Source: a virus
Reading direction: 5' to 3' (one strand)
Length of the DNA: 26,085 bases
Virus record (IMG/VR): IMGVR_UViG_3300012039_000025
Span: 1 to 26,085 of that record
The notes under the pieces are model-generated. The model saw only the letters and a list, made by a program, of their open reading frames with translations. It ran no database searches and was not told the origin of the DNA. Of this stretch, positions 1-6,144 are shown piece by piece; the first letter of the stretch is position 1, and each line of letters begins with the position of its first letter. Position numbers and translations under genes: made by a program.

Positions 1-16
1 CACCAAGTCAGGTTGA

Positions 17-364
17 CCGAATCGAGGGACCGATGAACGTTCTGACAACCCCGGTCCGGGACGGTACTCCCCTCCTGCCGTGGCCTCGGTCACCAAGACC
101 TGCCGCTACGGCACGCCGAGCATGGCAGAGGTGACGACATCCCACGTGGAGCGCTGGAATCTGTCCCTGCGCATGGGATCGTCCCGGTTCGCCAGACTCA
201 CGCTCAACTTCTCCAAGAGCGCGGACGCCCTACGAGCGGCGGTGGCGCTGCATTGCGCCCACCACAATTACTGCCGCCCGCACATCACGTTGAAGGGGGA
301 GACACCAGCTCAACGTGCTGGTATCGAGCACCGGAGATGGGAGATCCTGGAGCTTCTCTCCTAA
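17..364 (+). pseudogene. IS1-like transposase, C-terminal remnant
   Basis: An open frame from about position 17 (in-frame stop at 14-16) encodes the C-terminal part of an IS1-like DDE transposase. The segment HVERWNLSLRMGSSRFARL followed by a conserved NYCRPH stretch and a TPAQRAGI-type ending matches the end of this family (typical form YVERQNLTMRM...RFTRL...NFCRIHKTL). The first possible start codon is GTG at 80, with no ribosome binding site. The N-terminal DNA-binding part and the first catalytic aspartates are missing, so I call it a 5'-truncated or frameshifted remnant rather than a working gene. It is GC-rich like the next 900 bp and unlike the phage genes from about 930 on. No terminal inverted repeats of the element can be identified. 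Confidence 0.65.
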
Positions 365-380
365 GAGAAGGCTTCTCCAG
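347..380 (+). terminator. Hairpin after transposase remnant
   Basis: CTGGAG (347-352) pairs with CTCCAG (375-380), and directly inside CTTCTCT (353-359) pairs with AGAGAAG (364-370) around a 4-nt loop. The hairpin overlaps the stop codon of the transposase remnant. No T-run follows, so a terminator role is only a guess. Confidence 0.3.
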
Positions 381-417
381 TGTGTACCCACTACGTCAAA
401 ATAGACGACGCTTTAGG

Positions 418-490
418 CGCCCCCGGCGGGGTTCGAACCCGCGACAGGCGGATTAACAATCCGCTGTTCATGCCACTGAACTACGGGGGC
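418..490 (-). tRNA. tRNA-Asn (GTT anticodon)
   Basis: The minus strand folds into a complete 73-nt cloverleaf. The acceptor stem is GCCCCCG/CGGGGGC, the D stem GTTC/GAAC, the anticodon stem GCGGA/TCCGC with loop TTGTTAA (anticodon GTT, asparagine), and the T arm GCGGG-TTCGAAC-CCCGC, followed by discriminator G. CCA is not encoded. All stems pair perfectly. It lies in the GC-rich left segment, with its 3' end facing the transposase remnant. It may be a host tRNA or a phage tRNA. No integrase gene or duplicated tRNA 3' end (attachment site) is visible in the window. Confidence 0.93.
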
Positions 491-504
491 GTTGAAAGCT
501 CGGA

Positions 505-549
505 GGGGAGCGGCGGAAACGTCCCGCGAAGATGCTACCGCCGCTCCCC
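505..549. repeat. 12-bp inverted repeat between tRNA and minus ORF
   Basis: Positions 505-516 (GGGGAGCGGCGG) are perfectly complementary to 538-549, with a 21-nt loop. A second hairpin, GGCGCCG (571-577) with CGGCGCC (587-593), lies beside it. Both are downstream of the minus-strand ORF ending at 635 and upstream of the tRNA in that orientation. They could end transcription or mark tRNA processing. Neither is followed by a T-run. The rest of 491-634 holds nothing I recognise. Confidence 0.5.
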
Positions 550-634
550 GGCTTCTGACTTACTAGTCACGGCGCCGCCGAGTCATCGGCGCCTCAACTT
601 TCCTGAGCATCGCGCTCTCCCTTCTCGGCGTCGA

Positions 635-988
635 TCAGGTCACCGCGAACGGCTTCCAGTCGCCGATGATGGCGGTCAACTTCCACGTCCCATCGCCGAC
701 CTGCTCGGCGATCTTGTCGGTGCGGAGGATGTCGTTCACGTTCGCCACGTTGGCGGCGTCCTCGCCCCACCGCTTCTGAATCGCCTTGGTGATCTGCGTG
801 GGGCCGGCGGCCTTCAGCGCATGCAGCACCTCGACCACGCGATCGCGCCGCGTAGCGCGGTCCTTGGCGTGCGGGTGGGCAGGTGCAGGGGAGAGGGACG
901 GGCGGCCGACCGCGCCCCGGGAAAGACCAAAACCATCCAGTGCCGTAATTTTTATGTAGCGCGAAGGGCGATGAGACGGTAAACTCAT
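635..988 (-). CDS. Small winged-helix-like hypothetical protein
   Basis: A GC-rich minus-strand frame encodes up to 117 residues. Residues from about 42 on (KDRATRRDRVVEVLHALKA, then a helix-turn-helix-like stretch, then VGDGTWKLTA) read as a small winged-helix domain: three helices followed by a beta-hairpin ending in GTWKL. Codons in this part strongly prefer G or C at the third position, which supports the frame. The N-terminal part is doubtful. The only ATG (986-988) lies inside the inverted repeat of the + strand promoter at 955-985, has no ribosome binding site, and the first 25-30 codons fall in the AT-richer DNA beyond the compositional break near 930. The true N-terminus may have been lost at that junction. 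No specific function is assigned. Confidence 0.5.
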   Translation of the reverse strand: MSLPSHRPSRYIKITALDGFGLSRGAVGRPSLSPAPAHPHAKDRATRRDRVVEVLHALKAAGPTQITKAIQKRWGEDAANVANVNDILRTDKIAEQVGDGTWKLTAIIGDWKPFAVT

Positions 989-990
989 CG
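955..990 (+). promoter_or_regulatory. Phage promoter P1 with inverted repeat over -10
   Basis: The octamer TGTAGCGC (955-962) is followed by 17 bp and TAAACT (980-985). The same octamer and spacing recur at 24883-24913, and a near match occurs at 4523-4553. A T-rich stretch (948-953) precedes it, as at 24877-24880. CGATGAG (969-975) is complementary to CTCATCG (984-990), so the -10 sits inside a possible operator. It would drive the metallohydrolase gene at 1028. Confidence 0.6.
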
Positions 991-999
991 TTTGCGCTA

Positions 1000-1020
1000 G
1001 AACCCACAGAACCCAAGGAG
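1000..1020 (+). promoter_or_regulatory. Tandem GAACCCA leader motif plus RBS
   Basis: Two copies of GAACCCA (1000-1006 and 1009-1015) separated by 2 nt, then AAGGAGA as ribosome binding site before the ATG at 1028. The first copy begins 15 nt after the -10. The same tandem layout, again with a 2-nt gap, occurs at 25259-25274. Confidence 0.55.
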
Positions 1021-1027
1021 AGCGAAG

Positions 1028-1795
1028 ATGGCTGTAGCTGTGAGAAGGACAGTCAAGAACGTCACCACGGTCTACCGACTGCCCAGAAGGGATAGTCAAA
1101 GGAAGAGGCTGTACCGAGCCGAGCGTAACGCGTTCGATTCGGCCTTCGACGTTCTTCTTGATCGCCCAGATGAACGCGGAATCCAAAAGGTCATTCGGCG
1201 CGTTCGTAGGTCGAAGACCTGGAAATCGATCCTTCGTGAGTTCAACGTCACCCCTTACGAAGGACAGTTCCGCGTGACGCTCATCAAGTCACAGAAGAAA
1301 GGCGCGAGCGCGGATTCTCGTGACGGTCTTAAGTTCGGGACGTTGATGATCACGCTGCCTGTCATCCTTCATGAGCTCGCACACGTAGCCACAGGCTACG
1401 TGTGCGGTCACTCCTGGCCGTTCGCAAACGTGTACGTCAGGTTGGTAAGCCGGTTCATCGGACGGAGCGCGCGAAACGACCTCCGAAGGGCGTTTCGCGC
1501 GCTTAAGGTGCGGTACACGCCCCCTCGGAGCCTGTCGCCGGAGCGGATTTTAGCCCTCCAGGACCAAGGGCGAAGACTCTCGGCCCAAGCCGCGTTGGGG
1601 AGGCTCGATGGTGTAAAGGCCTTACCGACCTCACCCGAGGCTCGCCTCGCCGAGCCCCCGGAGACCATCGTCATTCCTCCTCAACGAGACATAGGTTCTC
1701 GAGCGGAACGTCGATCCTTCGCGAGCCAAGGGCTACGTGGATCATCTCGGCCATCGGTTTCTCGTCCTCGTCCACTGTCGCACGGAGTTCGATAA
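1028..1795 (+). CDS. HEXXH zinc metallohydrolase, TIGR04338-like
   Basis: The 255-residue product carries a zinc-binding HELAH motif (near residue 118) and a downstream HSWPFANVYVRLV segment that would give the third ligand. The N-terminal RDSQRKRLYRAE resembles the start of the TIGR04338 metallohydrolase family, which I associate with actinobacteria and their phages. Substrate and biological role are unknown. AAGGAG lies 8 nt before the ATG, and promoter P1 and the tandem GAACCCA leader sit directly upstream. The recognisable domain ends near residue 165. The remaining 90 residues are Arg/Ser/Pro-rich and low in complexity, and the last 125 bp overlap the oppositely oriented gene ending at 1671. 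That tail may be real, or may be read-through after loss of a stop codon. Two perfect hairpins (1379-1405 and 1466-1503) lie inside the conserved domain. Confidence 0.75.
   Translation: MAVAVRRTVKNVTTVYRLPRRDSQRKRLYRAERNAFDSAFDVLLDRPDERGIQKVIRRVRRSKTWKSILREFNVTPYEGQFRVTLIKSQKKGASADSRDGLKFGTLMITLPVILHELAHVATGYVCGHSWPFANVYVRLVSRFIGRSARNDLRRAFRALKVRYTPPRSLSPERILALQDQGRRLSAQAALGRLDGVKALPTSPEARLAEPPETIVIPPQRDIGSRAERRSFASQGLRGSSRPSVSRPRPLSHGVR
1379..1405. repeat. Intragenic perfect hairpin, 12 bp, 3-nt loop
   Basis: GCACACGTAGCC (1379-1390) and its exact complement (1394-1405) flank the loop ACA, directly after the HELAH codons of the metallohydrolase gene. Confidence 0.9.
1466..1503. repeat. Intragenic perfect hairpin, 13 bp, 12-nt loop
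   Basis: AGCGCGCGAAACG (1466-1478) is the exact complement of 1491-1503, within the metallohydrolase gene. Confidence 0.9.
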
Positions 1796-1877
1796 CTTCT
1801 CCGTTGACCTCCGCCTCCAGGAAGACTACGTCGCCCTTCCTGAAGGGACGGTTCTCAGGATCAGTCTCTTGGAGCAT
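1671..1877 (-). CDS. Small acidic hypothetical protein
   Basis: A 68-residue acidic protein beginning MLQETDPENRPFRKGDVVF and ending in Leu-Val-Glu-Glu-Glu. The alternating hydrophobic segments around GDVVFLEAEVNGEVIEL suggest a small beta-barrel (SH3- or KOW-like), but no family is recognised. The ATG at 1875-1877 lies 14 bp inside the end of the upstream minus-strand gene (1861-2136), so the two are probably translationally coupled. Its last 125 bp overlap the + strand metallohydrolase gene tail to tail. A longer frame upstream of this ATG is a shadow of the neighbouring gene. Confidence 0.6.
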   Translation of the reverse strand: MLQETDPENRPFRKGDVVFLEAEVNGEVIELRATVDEDEKPMAEMIHVALGSRRIDVPLENLCLVEEE

Positions 1878-2136
1878 GGCGGAGCACCTTATGAACGTAC
1901 ATGTGGACGAGGTCAAAGAACTTGTACGTCCTTGCGGCTGGGTACCTACGATCCTCGCAGAAGGCCCCAGCTGCCATGTAGATACTTGGTATGGCCGACG
2001 TCTGCCAGTAGTCCAGGAACTCGACGAATTCGATAGCCGTCTCGCCATCACGGCGTGTGATCCCGGAGATCTGGATCTTGTCCTTCCCCTTCATGACGCC
2101 ATCTCGCGGTAGGATTTGGCGAGCTTTCGTAGTCAT
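1861..2136 (-). CDS. Hypothetical protein
   Basis: A 91-residue protein, MTTKARQILPRDGVMKGKD at the N-terminus. I chose the ATG at 2134-2136 because GTGGAG lies just upstream and a GAACCCA leader motif (2152-2158) and a candidate promoter (2175-2205) precede it, as for several + strand phage genes. A TTG start at 2175 would put the leader motif inside the gene. Mixed beta-strand and aromatic content (YWQTSAIPSIYMAAGAF), no recognised domain. It forms a two-gene minus-strand unit with 1671-1877, pointing against the rest of the early region. Confidence 0.6.
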   Translation of the reverse strand: MTTKARQILPRDGVMKGKDKIQISGITRRDGETAIEFVEFLDYWQTSAIPSIYMAAGAFCEDRRYPAARTYKFFDLVHMYVHKVLRHAPRD

Positions 2137-2151
2137 GGCTAGCTCCACAGT

Positions 2152-2205
2152 TGGGTTCTCTCGTAACACCAACAACCTTACGGCTTTCTAACCCCCGCTA
2201 CTAGT
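2152..2205 (-). promoter_or_regulatory. Candidate minus-strand promoter and GAACCCA leader
   Basis: On the minus strand, ACTAGTAG (2205-2198), 17 bp, TAAGGT (2180-2175), 16 nt, then GAACCCA (2158-2152). The spacings match those of the + strand promoters at 955, 4523 and 24883, although the -35 is a poor match. The 142 bp between the divergent genes (2137-2278) show no other clear signal, and I see no promoter for the gene at 2279. Confidence 0.4.
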
Positions 2206-2278
2206 GGAAAATTCAGAAGAATCTTTCCCAGGGGCGTCATTTTCTCGATAACCCCCGGAAATCTCATTCCGACTGAGC

Positions 2279-2821
2279 ATGATCATGGCCAAGCTCGCCT
2301 CCGCTTTCCGGGCTGCTCCAAAGAAAGAGCTTGTCGAAACCCTCTCTATGGTCGCCGATCAATACCGCGATCGGCGAGGGATGAAGCCAAGGTGGGCTTC
2401 ATGTACTCGATGCAAAGGAACCGGGATCATCAGCTGGTCCTCGCTCATCCCCGACACCAAGCTCCCTGACCTTCCATGTCATTCTTGCCGCACAACAGGC
2501 AAGTTCTTCCCACCGGACTCGCTCATGATCGAGGATGCTGTCACGTTCAAGGGACATCTTCGCTCGAGCTACAGATCGAACAAGGATGCGCGCTGCTACT
2601 ATGTGTGGCGCATGGCCAGATTCCACGGTGGGAAGGATGTCACGATGCCAGTCACAGCATCGTGCGTTGTCAGTGGGGATCCGTTCATCCGGACCCTTGA
2701 CCTCATCGCCGACGCCATCGCGAGGCGATACCTCGGCACCGACGTCGCCGCAGCCTACCGCTGGGGTAACGCGCTTGGCTACCTCCCCGACATTCCTTCT
2801 GGGCGATCTGCGACTGCCTAG
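2279..2821 (+). CDS. Zinc-ribbon hypothetical phage protein
   Basis: A 180-residue protein with a DnaJ-like zinc-ribbon pattern: CTRCKGTGII near residues 42-51 and a second pair CHSCRTTGK near residues 67-75. That arrangement usually binds one Zn ion and contacts nucleic acid or protein. The C-terminal half is helical and Ala/Arg-rich, with no recognised domain. Start choice: ATG at 2279 or ATG at 2285; neither has a convincing ribosome binding site. A short perfect inverted repeat (TCGCCGATC, 2352-2360, with 2369-2377) lies in the N-terminal part. Confidence 0.65.
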   Translation: MIMAKLASAFRAAPKKELVETLSMVADQYRDRRGMKPRWASCTRCKGTGIISWSSLIPDTKLPDLPCHSCRTTGKFFPPDSLMIEDAVTFKGHLRSSYRSNKDARCYYVWRMARFHGGKDVTMPVTASCVVSGDPFIRTLDLIADAIARRYLGTDVAAAYRWGNALGYLPDIPSGRSATA

Positions 2822-2835
2822 GGGGTCAAAATTCA

Positions 2836-2880
2836 CGATTTTTGTCCTAGCGTTAGAAGTCGCTGAGGGTGGCGAAGTTG
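2836..2880 (+). promoter_or_regulatory. Degenerate phage promoter P0
   Basis: CCTAGCGT (2846-2853) is identical to the -35-like octamer at 4523-4530, including the preceding GT, and follows a T-run as at P1 and P4. The downstream part (GGCGAAGTTG, 2871-2880) resembles GGTAAAGTTG of the other promoters, but the -10 core is CGAAGT at 19-bp spacing. It is a weak or regulated member of the family, upstream of the small gene at 2898. Confidence 0.35.
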
Positions 2881-2897
2881 AACGCGGAGCCAAGGAA

Positions 2898-2984
2898 ATG
2901 AAGCGCCTTGCCAGTATGGTCTGGGTCATTTGCGTCGCAGCGATGCTCGTCCTCGCTGCATGGACTTATCTGATGTCGCCATGA
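2898..2984 (+). CDS. 28-residue single-pass membrane peptide
   Basis: A 28-residue ORF, MKRLASMVWVICVAAMLVL and onward, ending Ser-Pro. A Lys-Arg N-terminus followed by about 20 hydrophobic residues makes it a likely single transmembrane segment. AAGGA lies directly before the ATG, and the stop overlaps the next gene's start (ATGA at 2981), the usual sign of translational coupling. Function unknown. Small phage membrane peptides of this kind often act on the host envelope or on superinfecting phage, but nothing here proves that. Confidence 0.5.
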   Translation: MKRLASMVWVICVAAMLVLAAWTYLMSP

Positions 2985-3211
2985 GGACCAAAGACATCGA
3001 AGGATTTTGTTCAGTCTGTTCATTCAAGATCGAACGAACAGACGACGGTGCTGGGTTGGCTCATAAATTCCTTAACTCAAAGGAGTGGGAGGAACAGAAT
3101 CCTCAAGTATGTGAGGATTGCGTGAAGGATCTCGCCGCAATTCTTGGACTCAGCGAAGAAGTTACGAGTCAGGTCCTCAAACAAGGATCACAACCACAAC
3201 CAGGAGTCTAG
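2981..3211 (+). CDS. Small CxxC zinc-ribbon protein
   Basis: A 76-residue protein beginning MRTKDIEGFCSVCSFKIE, with a second pair CEDC near residue 48: two CxxC knuckles about 35 residues apart, consistent with one structural zinc. The C-terminal helix (LAAILGLSEEVTSQVL) may be a protein-binding helix. I chose ATG 2981 because it overlaps the stop of the membrane peptide upstream (ATGA). A start at 2930 would overlap that gene heavily. No family recognised. Confidence 0.6.
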   Translation: MRTKDIEGFCSVCSFKIERTDDGAGLAHKFLNSKEWEEQNPQVCEDCVKDLAAILGLSEEVTSQVLKQGSQPQPGV

Positions 3212-3215
3212 AAGC

Positions 3216-3359
3216 ATGAAAATCTATCTTATCCTCTGCGTTGTAACTCCTGTCCTATTTGCCTGCGCCTGTGCACTCGGTCGGTACAATCGCGACCGTA
3301 GGTATAGGAGCATGACTAATGGCAATCGCGTTCCCCAGCGCCCAGGGTTACGGAACTGA
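3216..3359 (+). CDS. 47-residue membrane or lipoprotein-like peptide
   Basis: A 47-residue ORF beginning MKIYLILCVVTPVLFACAC, with a hydrophobic N-terminal segment and then a basic, Asn/Arg-rich tail. The LFAC stretch is a loose lipobox, so it could be a lipoprotein, but a simple membrane anchor is equally likely. CAGGAG (3201-3206) is a good ribosome binding site. The last 41 bp overlap the pectate-lyase-like gene. Function unknown. Confidence 0.5.
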   Translation: MKIYLILCVVTPVLFACACALGRYNRDRRYRSMTNGNRVPQRPGLRN

Positions 3360-4491
3360 TACTCCTGGTGGCCTTGGAGGGAAAATCCTCCGCGTTACGA
3401 ACGGGAACGACGACGGCAGCCCAGGCAGCTTCCGCTGGGCAGTAAAGGAACCTTACCCCCGCATCGTCGTGTTCGAGTATGCCGGGGTGATCACACTCAA
3501 CACTCCATTGTCGATTAACCAGCCCTATTGCACAATTGCTGGCTATCTTGCTCCGCCCGGTGGCGTAACTCTTCGCGGAGAAGAACTACGTTTCCGCTCT
3601 CACGACATCGTCATTCGCCACATGCGTCATCACGCGGGGCATATTGTCCCAGCACGGGACACATTTGACGACCGCGATTGCATGAACACGGATGGTGGCT
3701 CTGGCATCCACCACATCGTCGTTGATCACTGTGACCTTCTCTGGTCTGTGGATGAGTGCTTTGCAGCTTGGGGTGGTGCCCAGTATATGACGATCAGCGA
3801 TACGCTGATTGGCGAGCCGCTCTGGCACTCGGTTCATCCTAAGACTGTCGGCCCACCGTTCAAGGGCCACTCGATGGGCTTGGTAATCAGTAGCGCCGAC
3901 CCATTGAATCCAACGAAGTACGTCTCAGTCATTCGTACCGCGGTTGCTAATTCTAATCAGCGTAATATTCAGATCGACAACGCTGACTTCGTCGATGTTC
4001 GTAACCTTTACGTCTATAATTATGGTAATTTCGGTACAGCAGAACCTGGCGCTCCATTCGAATTTGAAGGCATTGCGGATAAGCAGATTAACCTTGTCGG
4101 TGCTGTCTATGATCCTGGTCCAAATTCCTATCCCCTTCACCCTGGCATTGTTATTCTCGCCAATAACGCCAACGGTAAACTCTTCATCGATCAGTGCCGT
4201 GGCCCTTGCGACGGAGTCCTGAATAGTGGTGGCGCGCCTGGCTTCAATCAGTGGAACTTCGTGAGACTTGGAAACGGTACTGTGCCGCCCGAAACGGGGC
4301 ATCGACTCGACGCCCCGTTCGCTGCGCCAGAGGTCCGAATGACTGATCCTGACAAGCTTAAGGACTGCATACTCGCTAACTGCGGCGCGACGAAGCCAGG
4401 TCGAGATTCTCACAATCAGAGAATCATGGATCAGATTCGCAACAACACTGGAGCGATCATCGACGACGAGACGACGGTGGGAGGCTTCTAG
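3319..4491 (+). CDS. Pectate-lyase-like beta-helix protein
   Basis: The 390-residue product matches secreted pectate lyases of the right-handed beta-helix type. It starts with FPSAQGYGTDTPGG, continues with RVTNGNDDGSPGSFRWAV, IVVFEYAGVI, a TIAG turn, HDIVIRHMRHH, and the conserved IVVDHCDLLWSVDE region (near residues 136-150), where Asp and His residues of this family bind Ca and substrate. The known reaction is beta-elimination of polygalacturonate; here the true substrate may be another uronic-acid polymer. There is no signal peptide. ATG 3319 has ATAGGAGC 8 nt upstream and overlaps the previous small gene. The C-terminal 60 residues are not recognised. It is odd among early replication genes, because phage polysaccharide lyases are usually tail-spike parts. 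It may be an auxiliary gene acting after lysis, or a displaced depolymerase. Confidence 0.75.
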   Translation: MAIAFPSAQGYGTDTPGGLGGKILRVTNGNDDGSPGSFRWAVKEPYPRIVVFEYAGVITLNTPLSINQPYCTIAGYLAPPGGVTLRGEELRFRSHDIVIRHMRHHAGHIVPARDTFDDRDCMNTDGGSGIHHIVVDHCDLLWSVDECFAAWGGAQYMTISDTLIGEPLWHSVHPKTVGPPFKGHSMGLVISSADPLNPTKYVSVIRTAVANSNQRNIQIDNADFVDVRNLYVYNYGNFGTAEPGAPFEFEGIADKQINLVGAVYDPGPNSYPLHPGIVILANNANGKLFIDQCRGPCDGVLNSGGAPGFNQWNFVRLGNGTVPPETGHRLDAPFAAPEVRMTDPDKLKDCILANCGATKPGRDSHNQRIMDQIRNNTGAIIDDETTVGGF

Positions 4492-4504
4492 AACCCCAGT
4501 AAAA

Positions 4505-4586
4505 GTGCTCTTTCCAGCACGTCCTAGCGTAGGCCACCCCGGAAGGGTAAAGTTGCCGCCCGAGCGAAAGAACCCCGGAGAACCCA
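4505..4586 (+). promoter_or_regulatory. Phage promoter P2, leader motifs and short hairpin
   Basis: GTGCT/AGCAC (4505-4509, 4516-4520) is a weak hairpin after the pectate-lyase-like gene. Then come CCTAGCGT (4523-4530), 17 bp and TAAAGT (4548-4553), within a short CGG/CCG repeat. Two GAACCC motifs follow (4570-4576 and 4580-4586), the first 17 nt after the -10. The second, joined to GGAG, forms the ribosome binding region directly before ATG 4587. Confidence 0.6.
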
Positions 4587-6143
4587 ATGTTCGTCATGAA
4601 GACGGAGCCGTTCCCGCATCAGGCGGAGTGGTTTGATCGTACGAAAGACCTCACAGCGTGGGGTCTTTTGTGGGAGCAGGGAACCGGGAAGACCAAGCCC
4701 ACTCTTGATACCGCAGCGTATCTCTACCACAAGAGCGTAATCGACACTCTTCTTATCGTCGCGCCATCTGGCGTTCACAGACGGTGGATTAGCGACCAAA
4801 TTCCCGCACATCTCCCTGAATGTGGAGACGTGTGGACCTTCTCCTGGTCTGGGCAGAAGTCGTCCACGCAGAAGCATGCTCTCGCCGCAGCAATCGCCCA
4901 GCGACACAAAGGAGGTCTCCTTTGTGTCGCAATATCATACGATTCTCTGATGACAGACCGTGGCGGGGACTTCGTGAAGGGCCTTCTTACGAAGAGGAAG
5001 TGTCTCTACGTCCTTGACGAATCGGATAACGTCAAGTCGCCGAAGGCGAAGAGAACGATTCGTGTTTTAGCCTCCAGCAAGTATGCAGTCTACCGACGGA
5101 TCCTTACAGGGACTCTCGTAGACGAGAGTCCCTTTGATGTTTACTCCCAGCTCAAATTCCTCGACTCCGGAATCTGGGAGAAGATTGGCTGTAAGGGATT
5201 CGCGGCCTTCAAATCGTTCTTCGGCATCTTTGAGGAGCGAAGAATTGGTGGCCAAGACGGTAGGGCCTATCCACAGCTCATTAGTTATCGGAATCTTGAG
5301 CTTCTTAAAGGAGTGATTAGCTCTACCTCGAACCGGGTCACGAAGAATGGCACACTTAAGCTCCCACCGAAGCTCTACCAGAAGCGATACTTTTCGATGA
5401 CCGCTGAGCAGTGCAGGGTCTACGAGAACCTTAAGAACGAATACGAGTCCACGATTCATAGCGGCGAGACGATTACTGCGGTTCTCGCCATGGTCCGTCT
5501 CACGCGGTTCCAGCAGATTACTTCTGGATTCGTGCCCACGACTGCAACCGTCGACTGGGGAGACAAGATTACTGCAAACTATGATCCAGAGGATCTAGAG
5601 GAATTCTATACCGACATACTTGAGACAAAATCGAATCTTGTTAAGAACGAGTTCCTTAATCTTCACCCAGACGCAAGTAACCCCCGTCTTGAATGCCTCC
5701 GAGAAATTCTTGAGCAGACGAACGGCCAGCTCATTATCTGGGCCAAATTCACGCGGGACATAGATTTGATCTGTGACCTTCTTGGTCAGATGAAAATCAC
5801 CTTCGCTCGTTATGACGGCAAAGTTGCCCCAGACGATCGCCATCGGGAAGAGGACCGTTTCCACTCTGGAGAGGCCAGGGCCTTCGTATCGAAGGCATCG
5901 GTTGGTGGTGCTGGGCTTACGCTGATTGAGGCGAGAACTGTTATTTATTACAATAACACTTTTCGTCTCAAGCATAGGCTTCAGTCTGAAGATAGAGCCC
6001 ATCGTCTTGGGCAGGACAACCAAGTTCTCTACATCGACATCGTTGCCGAGGACACTGTAGACGAAAAAATTCTCAACGCGCTCAGAACAAAGCGGCGAAT
6101 CGCCAGTGAAGTCAACGGCGATAACCTCGCAGAATGGGTCTAA
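4587..6143 (+). CDS. SNF2-family DNA helicase/ATPase
   Basis: A 518-residue superfamily 2 helicase of the SNF2 type. The N-terminal FPHQAEWF is the Q-like region, GTGKT (residues 32-36) is motif I, LIVAPSGVHRRW motif Ia, VLDESD (142-147) motif II in a DE.D form, and LTGTLVDESP motif III. The second domain has LIIWAKFTRDI (IV), SVGGAGLTL (V) and EDRAHRLGQDNQV (VI), the last typical of SNF2 proteins. Phages commonly carry such a helicase beside the two genes that follow. It would act on duplex DNA in replication or recombination, or in displacing bound proteins. The length fits the phage subfamily, which has no accessory domain. Two long perfect hairpins lie inside the gene (4901-4930 and 5108-5133). 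Confidence 0.92.
   Translation: MFVMKTEPFPHQAEWFDRTKDLTAWGLLWEQGTGKTKPTLDTAAYLYHKSVIDTLLIVAPSGVHRRWISDQIPAHLPECGDVWTFSWSGQKSSTQKHALAAAIAQRHKGGLLCVAISYDSLMTDRGGDFVKGLLTKRKCLYVLDESDNVKSPKAKRTIRVLASSKYAVYRRILTGTLVDESPFDVYSQLKFLDSGIWEKIGCKGFAAFKSFFGIFEERRIGGQDGRAYPQLISYRNLELLKGVISSTSNRVTKNGTLKLPPKLYQKRYFSMTAEQCRVYENLKNEYESTIHSGETITAVLAMVRLTRFQQITSGFVPTTATVDWGDKITANYDPEDLEEFYTDILETKSNLVKNEFLNLHPDASNPRLECLREILEQTNGQLIIWAKFTRDIDLICDLLGQMKITFARYDGKVAPDDRHREEDRFHSGEARAFVSKASVGGAGLTLIEARTVIYYNNTFRLKHRLQSEDRAHRLGQDNQVLYIDIVAEDTVDEKILNALRTKRRIASEVNGDNLAEWV
4901..4930. repeat. Intragenic perfect hairpin, 14 bp, 2-nt centre
   Basis: GCGACACAAAGGAG (4901-4914) and its exact complement (4917-4930), separated by GT, lie between motifs Ia and II of the SNF2 helicase gene. 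Confidence 0.9.
5108..5133. repeat. Intragenic perfect hairpin, 12 bp, 2-nt centre
   Basis: AGGGACTCTCGT (5108-5119) and its exact complement (5122-5133), separated by AG, lie in the motif III region of the SNF2 helicase gene. Confidence 0.9.
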
Positions 6144-6144
6144 C

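Noticed and set aside
418-490. tRNA-Asn as a proven phage attachment site
   Set aside because: No integrase gene and no second copy of the tRNA 3' end in the window; the phage genes lie on the 5' side of the tRNA.
380-982. Long + strand open frame over the tRNA region
   Set aside because: It runs through the antisense of the tRNA and of the minus-strand ORF; composition is Arg-rich as expected for a shadow of GC-rich DNA.
594-1016. Second minus-strand frame opposite the same region
   Set aside because: Very Arg/Gly-rich product in the wrong phase relative to the third-position GC pattern; the frame ending at 635 fits better.
3925-4587. Long minus-strand frame antisense to the pectate-lyase-like gene
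   Set aside because: No ribosome binding site; the + strand frame has clear family homology.
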